Shown here: piece after piece, positions 50,006 through 63,600 of the stretch | Position numbering within the stretch: position 1 is the stretch's first letter | Layout of the letters: each line of letters opens with the position of its first letter | Assembly: GCA_003260075.1 (NCBI GenBank) | Contig: QLIY01000420.1 | Span: forward strand, 62,001-126,000 | Reading direction: 5' to 3' | Length of the DNA: 64,000 bases | DNA from: Phallusia mammillata | Taxonomy: Eukaryota; Chordata; Ascidiacea; Phlebobranchia; Ascidiidae | Notes under the pieces: generated by a model | Seen by the model: only the letters and a program-made list of their open reading frames with translations | Database searches by the model: none | What the model was told of the DNA's origin: nothing | Program-made: the position numbers and the translations under genes

Positions 50006-50202
50006 TTACGCGTTTTTAGGAATCTTTCAAGCAGAATGTTTACTGTTTGAAATTAGAGCAACACTTTGGTTTTGTAGCAATCTATTGGTTGTCTTTGTTT
50101 TATAATTGTGAGTTCTGTTACGTCATAATCGATTGGTTTAGCATCAGCACATTGCATTATTGACATGAACACAGATATCTTATTTATGTGGATTTCATAA
50201 AA
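50006..50202. promoter_or_regulatory. Short bidirectional intergenic region
   Basis: 197 bp separates two divergent start codons. It is likely to hold both promoters. I see no obvious TATA box at a fixed distance or CpG-rich block. Confidence 0.45.
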
Positions 50203-51431
50203 ATGCCAAGGCGCAAAAAAGTAACTGAACCTGTACAGAGCAGGCCGTGTGGACATAGTGGCACTGAAGAAGATGAACTTCATGACCCGGAAATTTTTTC
50301 ACGGGCGAATTCAAAAATTCCTAAACCTAGGGCTAAACAGCACTGTGTTCGCAAACGACTAGTGGAAAGTCCGGACGAATCTTTGTCCGAGGAGTGTTTT
50401 CCTGAAGCAAGGGCAAGACATGCAGGAAATAAAGGCACCAAGCAAAAATATGCTCGAGAGTATCCGAGAACTGGAATTCGCTGCAAAAGGTACAAGTAAT
50501 ATGCTGGATTTCCTAATTCCTACGTGCATCAGGAAGAGCACTACAGCTAAATAAAAATTATTGATTCCTCATTATACAAAGGGCAAGGCGTACCATATTA
50601 ACTGTTTATTAATGCAAACTATAGCGGAAGACGGCAAAAAGACTTTTGTGAAATAAGAAATGCTTTAATTGTAAAGGCTTTTAACTTTTGCTGCAGACAC
50701 AAACGGGTGGAAGCAGAATGCCTGGATTCGACTTTTGCCAGTATAAAAACGTTGTACTCCCAATTTCCAAAGGACAGATTTCGGTTATTAACTCTCAATG
50801 TTGCGTCCACAATCGTCTTTTATTTGATTCTCTACCCCTTTGTCAACTTTTTCTGGTTGTATTTTGTGAACATTGACGATGAAGTCGCGTAAGTTATCTT
50901 AATTTAGGTTTAAAACGGAAATTGTAATCCTGTCATATTTGTGTTTTACTATTACCCAATTAAAAACGGAACTAACACCATAACGCATATCAGCCGCACA
51001 TTTAGCGATAGGTGGCGCAAAGAGCACTATAACACCAATTTAAAACGGTAAATCCCCAAAAATCATTGTTAGTTTCTATTTACGTTTGTTGTATTGGTAC
51101 AAATAACTATACTTCTTTATTCAGTGTTAAGGCCTTTCTTGTAATACTTTAGTGACAAATAACATTATAGCATTTGTCTAAACTGCAGATTTTCTGTTTC
51201 TTCAGAAGCATGTTTCACTACATCACGGACGAACCGACATATGCAGCAGGCTGGAGGCAGCACTTTAACAAATTGAACTGGCTTGCTTTTCCACGTTTCA
51301 CCGCCGAGTCCCTGTCGTTATTGCTGGCAACAACGATTAAAGACACAATAATATTGCACTTTGAAGGATTTTTGGAGGACGTGTCGCTTACAAATTTTGT
51401 GGGCGGTAATTTACCAAAACGATATCGCTAA
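50203..51431 (+). CDS. Unrecognised membrane-associated protein
   Basis: Three exons join in phase to 234 residues: 50203-50489, 50697-50888 and 51206-51431. The N-terminal 95 residues are basic and polar (MPRRKKVTEPVQ, KRLVESPDESLSEE), suggesting a cytosolic or nuclear tail. Exon 2 contains one clear membrane helix (VASTIVFYLILYPFVNFFWL). Exon 3 begins SMFHYITDEPTYAAGWRQHF, carries a second, weaker hydrophobic stretch (SLSLLLATTIKDTIILHF) and ends GGNLPKRYR. No family is recognised. The start at 50203 (AAAAATGCC) is the first ATG in frame. An ATTAAA at 51522-51527 could serve as poly(A) signal. It is paired head-to-head with the 48410-50005 gene. Confidence 0.65.
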
Positions 51432-51521
51432 TTGCTAACAAAAATGAAAAAAGAAACCTGAGTTTTTGTGGTATTTTTTCGATGTACACTTTTGAAATGA
51501 TCATAGATATATACATTTTCG

Positions 51522-51527
51522 ATTAAA
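51522..51527 (+). terminator. Variant poly(A) signal ATTAAA
   Basis: Hexamer 91 bases past the stop of the gene at 50203-51431. Confidence 0.35.
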
Positions 51528-51595
51528 ACGCTTTAAAGCATATAGGTTCTTTTGTTATCATTAACCCTAAAACAACTAGATAACTTCATTTGGCC

Positions 51596-51597
<2 letters not shown>

Positions 51598-51661
<64 letters not shown>
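51598..51661. other. Assembly gap written as 64 G
   Basis: Long G run with unrelated flanks. It is the G-strand equivalent of the C gaps in the left part of the window. Confidence 0.75.
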
Positions 51662-51662
<1 letters not shown>

Positions 51663-52187
51663 TTCATATGCGCCGAGTAGGCGGTGGCGGGGTGGCCACT
51701 TTTTTTCAACCACGGTGGTAGCCCCTATGGATATTTTCGGTAGTTTGTAAAGTTTTGAAAGAAAATACTGAAGGGATTAAGTGCTAAAATGTTTGCTTAC
51801 ACAACAACAGCCAAGCTTTAACAACTCAAAGTTTAAATATATCCATAAATGTATACTATTTTGCATAAAACTTTCTTTCAAAAGTGTGCATTCGTTTAAG
51901 AGTTGCTTGACCTATTTCTTTTACGTGCGTATAGGTTGAAATTTTTCCGGTCATAAAATTTATTGAATAATCAATCTACTGTACATTGACTCAAGATTGA
52001 CTTATCCAATTTATCAGGCAAATTGAATTTTTGGCGTAAGCTGCAGCCAAATTTGAATCCCCAAATATCGACATGTTTCCAAATAAAAAAATGTTAGATT
52101 TGTTCATGTAATGATTGCTTATAACTTAGTTACCGCAGAGCAGTTTCAGTTTGATAAAGCTTGGTTTTTGTTCAACGGGATGGATTA

Positions 52188-52446
52188 GCGGCTCTAAAAC
52201 TGGGGTTCGCGGTCCTTTTGTGGTCCGTGAGACAATTTTTGGGGAACCGCGAAAAGGTAATTCTATAATCTTGTTTGGCGTCGGTTTGTGCCACTAAATA
52301 AGTTTAAATCAAAGTAGAATTGAGAATCGAGACTGTGTAACTTTCGTTTTTCTGAAATACATATTCAGGCTTAAGGACCGTGAGACTTCGAAATAATGAT
52401 AAAGGGTCCGTTTTGAAACACTAATGAAAACGTTTAAGAACCACTG
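52188..52446. mobile_element. Degenerate hAT-like MITE
   Basis: The left end CGGCTCTAAAACTGGGGTTCG and right end CGTTTAAGAACCACTG resemble the CAGTGGTTCTTAAACTGGGGTTCG-type MITE end. The first bases have decayed and I could not define a target duplication. Otherwise 51662-53449 shows no exon that I can support. Confidence 0.5.
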
Positions 52447-53449
52447 GGATAGAAAATATTATTTGCGGGTATAGCGCCACCTGGTGGTATGTTTGTGAGA
52501 ATGATTGACTTGCTTTGTTCGCGACTGAATTCGCTTGTGAAAAAAATCGCGAGGCGTGGGTAACGTTGGTTTCCGTTGACGTCTTTCGACTATAATTGTT
52601 GTATTTATTCAAACATTTTGTGCTGTAAATATAAAAGGTAAAGCATTACTATTAAGTGAGTTTGGTAGGCTGTGATCTATGTTGAAATGTGAAAACGTAT
52701 TTTTCTGTCATAGTTTCTATTAGTTTGTAAACAAAAACGGAACTTTTAGCTAATTTTCTTTAAACAAGACTTTTTATTTGTGGTTTTTGATCTAAACTTC
52801 TTATCGTACTGATACAAAATAATGATGTTTACATTGGTGTTTGTGAAATATAAACGAACAGTTGTAATGCAAAAAGTCTGACTCTGAATTCTGAAACCAG
52901 ACATTTTGATATTTTTTTTACTGATAAAATGATATTTAGGTTTATGTTTGCATTGATAAAGTATTTGAATTATATCCACAGTTTAAGTGCTAAATGTAAT
53001 ATACCAATGGTTCCTTTCCCTTCATTTAACAGATTTGTTAAATGAAACATAGAAAAAAAACAAGAAGTTGAAATCTCATGCCTGATCCTGTGAGTCCTTT
53101 ATTTAACTCAGTAAGAGATGTAGAAAAGTTTAACTTGTAAATTCTAACACAAGGCAATGTGCAGATAAAGGTTCCTTGCTTTCCAAACTTTTTCTACTCT
53201 GTAAATACCATTTCTTGAGACTCTTGAAATTGTTGTCAGCAGTACATGTTTGTTTATTTTTGACTTGTACCAAACAACCTGTATTTAGTTTGACCAGATG
53301 TAATCTGTACATCTTGATGTTACACATTTGTAACTGTTTCCATGTTTTGGATTTTATTGTAGATAAATCTTTATTAAAGTTGAAGTTTAGGGTCTATACT
53401 GCTGCAGTGGATTTAAATAGAAAGGTTCCTTTTGGGTCTTCATCAAATT

Positions 53450-56400
53450 ATGCCTGTTGCAACTGGCCCTGTGGAAGATGAAAATGAAATAATTGCTTCC
53501 GCACAAAGTGAGTTACAATTTTATAGTTTTTTTACATGGTACTATTAGACATGCACATTCTATATGTTTGTGGTAAAAGCAACATTTAAGCATGTAAACT
53601 TTCTTAGACAATTTCTCTGGCGCTTACACTGAAGGAATCTCTACCCAACCTGTTGATTTGTCTACAAAGAACTACCAACAACTTTATGAGCCAGTAAGTA
53701 AAAATCTTAAATGGGTGATTTGTTTTAAATTCTAAATCTTAATACAGACATGTGTACATAGTTCAGTTTGACAACATTTTAATTTTATTAGCAAACCTTT
53801 TTAGTTTGCAGTTGGCAATAGAAACAAAATCCCACCAATTTCTTGGTATTGTGCTGTAACCAAAACAATTATTTAATTGCCTTTAACACAACTTGTTCAA
53901 TCAAAAACAAACCCAGAATGCTTGCATTTGTGTAAAGAATACTGATCTTTATACTAGTAATGACAACAGCAATTTTTATACACAATAAAATGCTATTTCC
54001 ACTTCATATATATATATATGCTCTGTAGTAGTGTTGTGTTGATCAAGCCACTTTTTCTCTGTTTCTTGTAATATTATGTTATGCAGCATTTTAAATATTT
54101 CATAAAAAACAAATCACATTTGTGTAGTTTGATGAAGAACATGGATCTACAGTGTTTTTTCCACCCAACAGTCCTTCGGCGATTATGTTCCATCTACCAA
54201 GTGGGGCAAACAACCTAACTCCACATTCTCCAGGTTCGATTCCGCAAACCTCACGTTTATCACCAACTTTTGACCACCGGGAGTGCAGTCGCAGGCGAAT
54301 TATTGCAGGTATTTAGCACAAAAGATAAAAAATAATACAGCAGTTCATACTACAAGCATTTTGAAGCATTTCTTTTGGGTGTTAAATTGCTGTGGGCTAT
54401 TCAGCACTTTTATAGGCACCATAAAAATGGCTCCATAGGAATCATGTTTAAAGTAATTGAATATTTATGTACAAGACAGTCATTCAGACTACTAAGCACA
54501 ATGTAGGTTTTAAAATAGGAGTTGTGATTAACACACAGACAAGTTTTTGTGTCCCTTTCTCATTACCGTATGGGCATACAAAGGGGAAATTAAAACATGC
54601 CAAGCTGAGGTTTTTGAAACGAAACAATCATTCATTCTTGTTTCACAGAAGGAAAGAACACTCCCCTCTGTGTCTCAGCTACGCCATTTAGACACAAGGT
54701 AAAGTATCAATTATTCTTGAATCTTGAGTAAAATAATGTTATTGATACATTGATTGCTCACAGAAAAAACGTCATAGGTTGAAGCACCTTGGGCAATATA
54801 TAAATTTATTTAAAGACATGCTATTCTCCTGTTAAGCTATGTATGATTTTTTCTAGTCATCCCAAGCTATTTAGGTATATATATGTGTTTGATTTTTCAT
54901 GGTATTTGAGTGTCTAACACTTTAAAAACCTTTACATACTTAATTGATGTATAGCAAGTTAAACACTGAAAGTTTTTTGGCACAGACCTATGGCAAATGC
55001 TACTTTACACTTTTATGTTTGTTGTACAATATGAAGGTTTGTTTGTAGGGATGGCTATAGTTTGTCATTATGAAGTTGTAAAAAAGCAATGGAAAAATCT
55101 GTATCAAATTGTTTGACAAACTGCAATGTGTGTACTTTATTGCTCTGGGAGTATTTCATTCTTACCAGTTTTAACTCACTTGTCCAGAATTTAAAAATCA
55201 AATTCTTTCCCAAGAGAAATGGCAGTTTCCTTTTTGACCTAGTTTCTGACTCTCCAGTCCTCACTTGTTTTGTCTTTACCAACACACACCAGCCATTAAG
55301 CTTCAGTCTGTAGTGCACTTATCAGCAATAATGGTGCCTTGTTAAAGTTATACACAAAACTTGTGTGCATAATGTTACATATGGTACTTTACTTGTTGGC
55401 TATATGGTATATTTAGTTTCCTATTCTTATGAAGACATATTTATCTCAGACTTCATTTTGTTTGTTTTTAGGAAAAATATTCAAATGATTTGTAGCATGC
55501 AAACTATTGTTGTTTCTTTTCTATTATATTTGTAAAATTACAATAATAGTTTGCACTATGCTTTATAGTGTTTGTGATGACTTTTTGTGTGTAAATAAAT
55601 TTTGATGTTACAACTTTAACGTTGGTGGCACACAGGTAAGTCTAACCCCGAAAAAAATTACATTTCATGGCAGTGAAAGAACTGATTACAATATACTTGC
55701 AGTTTTTGGGGCAAAGTAAAGTATAAAAAATAGTAATTTAGTGAACTATATAATTATATAAGGCGAAATGGGATGAATTCAATCTTGCCTTACATGCAAG
55801 AGGTAGAAAAGTGACTGTAAACCTGGTAACTGTAAAACAAGAAAACTGCTTGTAACATTTAGACAATGAATATTAATGAACTTTCAATGTTATGTGAAAG
55901 TGGAAGGCTTGAATTGTATTTTGTAGTCTGAAAGTCCAACTCGGAAGCGAGCAAGAACTTCGTCTTGTGGCGATTCCATGCACGACTCATCCACCTCACA
56001 AGACCCAACACTTTCAATGGACCAGACTCGCATAAGGTAAACTATTCAATACAGTCAATAAAACAATAGCTTAAAATTGGTTCAGAGCGTTAAAGATTTA
56101 AAAATATGTATTGTTTTATACGATCACAAGGTGATTTTTACCATTTTTTTTACCCATTGTTGTATATAATGTGAACTGCACAGATCTTGTTGATAACAAA
56201 CAGCAAAAACTGCAAACAGTGTTACAGCTTGTTTGCTGGTTTTATGAATGGATTATCTCTACTAGCCTTACCGGTTGAAATATATCTGTTAACAACAGCT
56301 GGTGTTTGTTATATATGGCGTTTGCATACAGAAACTATGTTGTGATTGATAATGCATTGTTTTGGTCTGTTGCGCACTAGTGCATTAAGTGATGTGGTAA

Positions 56401-59400
56401 TTTCCTGAATTAAAACATGATACGTTTTGCATGCCATGGACCAAATTTTACTGGTGTATGAGTGAAAATTGGGCCACAGTTGAATGGTAAATTTTACTAA
56501 CATGCATAGTTTTCTTCAGTTACTGCATACTCACGATGGAAACTTTTTAATTCATCATTAATTAAGTTCTATTCAAAATAATTTTGTAGATGTTTGTAGA
56601 TTAAATGCTTCCATTTAACTTGTTTTTTTTTGTTTGGTAGTATTTTAACCTACAGTGATTATTTTAAAACATGTATATATATCCAATCAACAATGCATTA
56701 GTGATGGGACGAGTACCTGGTACTCGGTATTGATGGTATGGAACAATTTCAGTGGTATTGATACTTGTACTCGGTATGGAAATATTTTGTCTCAGTTTTC
56801 GATACCAACATGCGAGTACCGAAGGCGATGTACACCAAAAGAATATGGGCAACTTTATGCCAATATTTGCTTCAGACAGCACAAAATTGGAAAAAAGTTC
56901 CTCCAGTTTACGTATATTTTTTTCGCTATCACGTGGGGATTACATTTTTTGGTGTGTGCGTGTGCACACCTGTACCGTGACCATGGCAGATAAATTAGCC
57001 AGTGATATACAACTAAGTACAACACTACACCTATGTACTTGGTACTCGCTTCAAAACCTGGTATTGTCCCATCTTTACAATGCATGTTGGACTTATACCT
57101 GTGTATAATGCTGAAAACTTTGTGTATTTTTTGAGTAAAAATGTTCTTAGGATTTTGACATTTAAACACATCTTCTTTTTAGACACCGAGTTACCAACCT
57201 TAAAAAACGGATTATAACCTCTCAAAAATCTGGTAGCGATGGTGCAAACTTTTCACTCGTCGATCGACTTGAATCAGTTACATCTCCACCAGCGCTGGTA
57301 AGAAGTCTATTTTCACAATTACAGACTGCTTAGATATCATATGATAATGTTGTTAGTATACTACCAAGAAAAAACTAAAAAGTGTAACTGTCAAAAGATT
57401 GTGAATGCCAAGCATATTTATGCATCATAATTGCTAGTATGCAAAAATTCTTTACAGCTGATCCCAGTAATGAAAAAATGTTCATAAACGTTAAGAGTAA
57501 ATAACAAGTTTTTTTACTTTGTATCCTGTTGGCAGCATCCACTTTCATATTCGGGGGGGGGGGAAATGTTCATAAACGTTAAGAGTAAATTAAGAGCAAG
57601 TTTTTTTACTTTGTATCCTGTTGGCAGCATCCACTTTCATATTCCAGCCTGATATTGCCAAAAGATATTGTATTGTAATGAGTGTGATTGCGTTTAATAA
57701 CAATTAATATCAAAATGGAGTGGTTTTACGATTTCTTTACAACAACTAATATTGTCGGGTAAAATGGTAACTAGTAAGACCTAAATAGAGTTTTGAGCTT
57801 GTCACACCTTTTTTTTGTGTGTGACCAGTTTGGAAATATCTGATATCAATCCAGTGCAGTGCAGCACAGTGGTTACTGGCTCACATTGTTCTGTGAACAC
57901 ACTTTAAGTTCATGCCCTCGTATGTGTAGAATGTGTCTCTTTCCTTGGGCAACCACAGTTCATCCAACATCTCTGCCAACACATACCTTGATGACGAACC
58001 CTCTTTGGTGGCATATGACAGACACCTGCAGTTGCCCATCAATGAGGCCAGTGTGAGGTAAGCAATCGTTGTTTGTCAATTTACTTTATGGGTCCACACC
58101 AATAGCCATGACACACTTGCTTTTGTCACAGGCAGCCGCATTAGGTCATTTTGACAGTATGTGTGGGTTAGGTTTGATAGAGATCTATACTGCTGTTTTA
58201 TATGATATGGTGGCAGGTTAGCTTAGTAATGATGGTCATTAGGTTGTTTGGTATTTTTCGGCCAACTTTAATTTCCAATAGTTTGCAATTGCATAGGTTT
58301 AAATTTGCATTTTACTGTGAATGTTTACAAAGGCTGGTTTCGTTTTAAAAGGTCTATGATCAAATTTGTATTGTCATGGTTTAGAATTAGATGGTAAGAA
58401 TCATAAATAAAACTGTATGTTTTATGCTTTATTGCTGGTTTGGAATTTGTAAGAAAATGTGTATTGCAGTTTATAAAAGCTATATCCTAGCTATAAACCA
58501 AACCTGTATATTTTCAACTTTACCCCAAACTGTTTTTTCATATTTGTTGCAATTACTGATCCAGTGTTCACCATGTTTACATTTAAAAAAAAATTTTGAT
58601 CCAACGTGACAAAGACCACAAGAGTAATTTTATTAATTGGGGGGGGGGCTAAAAGCTATATCCTAGCTATAAACCAAACCTGTATATTTTCATCTTTACC
58701 CCAAATTGTTTTTTGATATTTGTTGCAATTACTGATCCAGTGTTCACCATGTTTACATTTTTAAACAAATTTTGATCCAACGTGACAAAGACCACAAGAG
58801 TAATTTTATTAATTTATTCCATTTGACATGCAGAATATATGTACGAAGCCTTTTCAAGTATATATGTTATCCTTACCCAAGTCATTTTTTCCACACATAT
58901 TAGTTTTTGGCTCATCAACCTTTTGGGTTATCTGCATTTGTCAGATAACAAACTTGTTTGTCAATCTTAATCTGACATGTAATATCACTTAAAAGGGGGG
59001 GGGGTAAGTCATTTTTTCCTTTTGGGTTATCTGCATTTGTCAGAGAACAAACTTGTTTGTCAATCTTAATCTGACATGTAATATCACTTAAAAAAACGAC
59101 CGCAAGGTACCTTTTTGTTGTAAATTTTTTGGGTTACTTTGAAACATGTATTAAAAAAAGGATAAAATAAAAAATGCTTCAAAATGATGACAATTGTTTT
59201 TGTCAAAAGGTCTGCCAACTAAAATGTCTCTGTTTTATTCCACATTAGTGGCAATTTTGTTTTTGAAAATGGTTATTCAGAAAAACATTAACAGTTTATT
59301 CACAAATAAACTAAACCCTTACAATTTATTATGCCAGTTCACAAAGCATGCCACTGGGGAGCGAGACAGCACCCAGACAAGCGGTTTCAAACCCACAGGA

Positions 59401-60077
59401 CATTACATCACACCGTGCACCCTACCCTTCCCTGGCCCTGGCAGATCATAATAATGAAGTGACATTATTGGAAACCTGTCCAGAAGAGTACTTTGCTAGG
59501 GAAGAAATTGCTGATGTTGGTGAAAATTGTCCATGCCATCCTGTTTCTCAGGGTAAATTGAAAGATGTTTATTGCAGTTTGCAGAGAGTGGTGTGTGTAA
59601 GCTGAATTTGCCGATCAAATTGACAGATTTAGGGGAAAATTTTTTTAAGTATGGGCATTATTTTCAGGCTGTTTCTGATTTCTGCTATATGTGTTTGACT
59701 TGCTATCTTTGTTAAGAATAAGGGGGGGGGGGAAAAAAAAATTTAAGTATGGGCATTATTTTCAGGCTGTTACTGATTTCTGCTATATGTGTTTGACTTG
59801 CTATCTTTGTTAAGAATAAGATATCCTTTTCAAAAAAAATAAAAAAATAAAAATAATAATGTTTAAAAAAATTAAATACAAATTCAGTTTTACTTCATAA
59901 TCATAATGAATCCTGAATTATAGCCATCTTTAGCCCAGAAAACATTTTAGTAAATTGCAACAAAAACTGGCAACTTGTAATAGTAATATACCACAAACTG
60001 TATGTATAATGATCCATAAAACTATCTTCCAAAAATTGTAACAGGCAATTATGTCAGGTAATGTAATATTTGTGTTT

Positions 60078-60176
<99 letters not shown>

Positions 60177-60607
60177 ACAAGAAACTGAATTGCCTTCAAA
60201 CACTGATCATCACACACAACACCATAGATCCAATCGAAGTCATAGGTCTGGTCCTTCACGTCGCCACCACCAGCAAAGTCGAACGGAATCAAACCAACAT
60301 CCAGTTGTAATGCAGGTGCTTACATGTTTAATTCTGTTTTATCCAAGGAAACAAAGTTACTTAAAAGCTGGAAGCAGTTAATAAATTTTTAATGAATGTG
60401 GTTTTGGGGTTTATGCATATTCACTGGAATAGACGTAAACTCTAACTTGCTGTAAAGAGTTTTTACTGTTAGGCACAAAGTAATATTGTTTTCTTTATCA
60501 CTGCATGGTTGGGGGTGTTTACCTATCTTGTTGAGATAATTACTCTTTAAAGATTTGTAGTATTAAGGACCAAAACATTTTAAGACCATAACGTTGCCAC
60601 TTTTCAG

Positions 60608-60644
<37 letters not shown>

Positions 60645-63600
60645 TTAAGTAAAATAATTTGATTTTTTTATCGTAACTACTTGTAACAGTTCAGGCAATA
60701 AGCATTACTTTTTGGAGGGATACAATGCCTAAATAGTAATGTTTGTATGTTTTACGGAACAGATCTGGCTTTCATATATTATACATCTACTAAACCAGGG
60801 GTCTCCAACTCAACGGTTGTCCCGGGCCAATTTTCAAATTTGGGGGGGGGGGGGGATACAATGCCTAAATAGTAATGTTTGTATGTTTTCAAAACAGATC
60901 TGGCTTTCATATATTATACATCTACTAAACCAGTGGTCTCCAACTCAACGGTTGTCCCGGGCCAATTTTTAAATTTTCTATAGGCCGCGGGCCACATGCA
61001 GTCACCAAACACCAATCATAGAAAAATATGTGGTTACACTACTGTGGAATTACCACTCCACGCCAGATGTTTCCAAACTAGATAGTTCATGGTTCCTTAG
61101 TGGCTAACGGCGTTATTTTCGTTGACCTCCAAGATCTCATGATTTCACTATTTTACTTGCATGTTCATCTATGCTTTTTTTTTCATAAACATCAACAAAG
61201 AAAGCAATTGTATGCGCATAATTCAATATCTTAATTTTGTCTGTGATGTCACAACCCGCTCTTAGATCATTGATATGCGTAATTAATTGATAATATTTAG
61301 GTAAAATAAATCCTAAAGCTGTAGTGGTAAAAGTTTAAATAACTTTTAGCAGCTTAAGCTGTTTAATTGGTTTTAGCATTGAATTCATCGTGGACCATGG
61401 AAAATGTCTGTTATGTAAATGAAATGAAACGTCTGTTATGTAAATGAAATGGTTTGGAAACCACTGGCCTATAGGCATCTGAAGAAGTCAATGCGGCCAA
61501 CATAAGTGTCAACAAAATGTTGGTTGGCCTTCACGAACTTAAAAGTTCCTTATCTCTAAGCTAAACAAAAATGGTGGACACAAAAAAACTTAACGGATTT
61601 TAACTTCACGCTTTGATGATCAAAATAAGATTGCATTATTTCATCACAATAATAATAATGTATCACAAAGGTTAAATTTGGTATTTTTAACTTAGTAATA
61701 TATAATTTTGAATTGTGAAATACTTTAAGGGGAATAAAACAAACACATCCTTTAAATTTTACAAGATATTAATTTATTTTTTCATCTGCTAATAATGCCG
61801 CGGGCCACGGAAAATTGCCTGGCGGGCCATGTGTGGCCCGCGGGCCGTGTGTTGGAGACCCCTGTACTAAACCATGCCAACTTAACTCAAAACTATACTT
61901 TTTTATTTGTGTTTACAGTATACCAGTGCCATCCCTATTTCTGTACCAGTGACCATGTCACCAATGACAATGCCCATGTACAGTGGTAGTCGTGGTCCAA
62001 GCGTCCCGTGCCCTATCCCACCACGTGTAGTAGGTAAGTCATGACTTCTGAGCCCAACTAATCCCTGCAAAACTGCTACTTGTATTGGCTCATTTTATAG
62101 CAAGGAATTTTGATCGGATCAGCCAAATAAGACTGTTTGTGCTCTACCGCACATTTTCATATTTTGTAATGTTACACATATATGTAATGTGAGTAAATTT
62201 GGTACAGTATTTTACATGCAGAACTGTTTATATGCGAATTTTCTTTTGTTGCAAAACATGTGAATTATAGTTAACTGGGACATGTTTTACCCATTGTATG
62301 CCATGCCATGCCATTATGTTTCGAAAATTCCGGTGTAGCTTCGGGAATAAAAAAGCAAAGCTAGTCCTAAGAACCCTATAGAAATTTAAAACTTAGTATG
62401 CTATACTATCTGTGGGCTTAGGTCAGTTGTGAAAAAAACATTGTAACCTAAACGAAATGTCTTAATTTTGAGTGTAAATGGCCTACATATCCCAATTAAC
62501 AAAACAAAACCATTTTAAGTCTACTGTTTGAATGCAGCTTTTCCAACTCAAAGTGCACCAGTGTTGACCACTTGCAACCGTCCACCAGTGAGTCTGCAGC
62601 AACAGCAACACCCAGTGGCAACCCCGTTTCAGTTTCACGATTATCGAAATCTGTACCGTTCATCCCCAATGCACCTCCCAGCTTTGTCCATATCAGGCCA
62701 ACCCCACCAACCCAATCAAGGTTGGTAGAGAGGAATTTTACATTTGCTGTCTTATCCACTAAATACCCATGGTTTGACCAAACAAAATGACTAACTTGTT
62801 GAGTGATGACATCACACAACTATGACATCAATGCATAGTCTTGTATTTTAAAGTTTAAAAAAAAATATATTACAAGCCTTTTTGGAACAGATTTGTGTGG
62901 CAGAAAATTAGACATTGATATACAAAACATCACATAAAGTTATAGTGTTTGTGTTTGTACATTACATTGATATCACAAATTAAAACACAACAGCGAAAAA
63001 ATGTACGCTATATGCATATGACGTCAGAGTCTACTATAGTCAAGATAACTAGGAATGGAAAATATTTTCCTTGTAACGAAATCAGTCAAATGAATTTACA
63101 AAATATATATTTCGTCCAATTGGCATCTTCAGTTCCTTATTCAAATACAATCGAATTCAATTTAGGACTTTCAGCAGGGATTTTCTAGTCGACAAGATAT
63201 ACTTTACATGAAACAAAACAACACTATTTTACAGCTCCAGTAAGCAGGCACCGAGCAACGCACCTAGACCATACATACCAACACCACATCCCTGCTATTC
63301 AAGCTATCAGCAATTCGAGACCTCCTGGAATTTACCCCCTACCCACATTGCCCCCAACCCACCATCCATCAGGATTGGTCCAGTCCGGACAGGCATCGAT
63401 GTTTGCCCATCCAAGCTCTGCCCTTCATCCCACCCGGGTCCAGCACAGTAGCGTCCCAGTGGCCTCTGCCGGACCGTCCACTCTGCCCGGGTCCCACGGT
63501 CATTTAAGCCAACCACATTACCCTCACCCGCACCCACAACTGGTGCCATACGCTATGGCGCCAAATGCTGCACCAACCGATGTGACTGGAAGCAGGTTTA

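Noticed and set aside
56655..57225. Several overlapping ORFs on both strands
   Set aside because: They arise from the palindromic interior of the MITE at 56699-57077.
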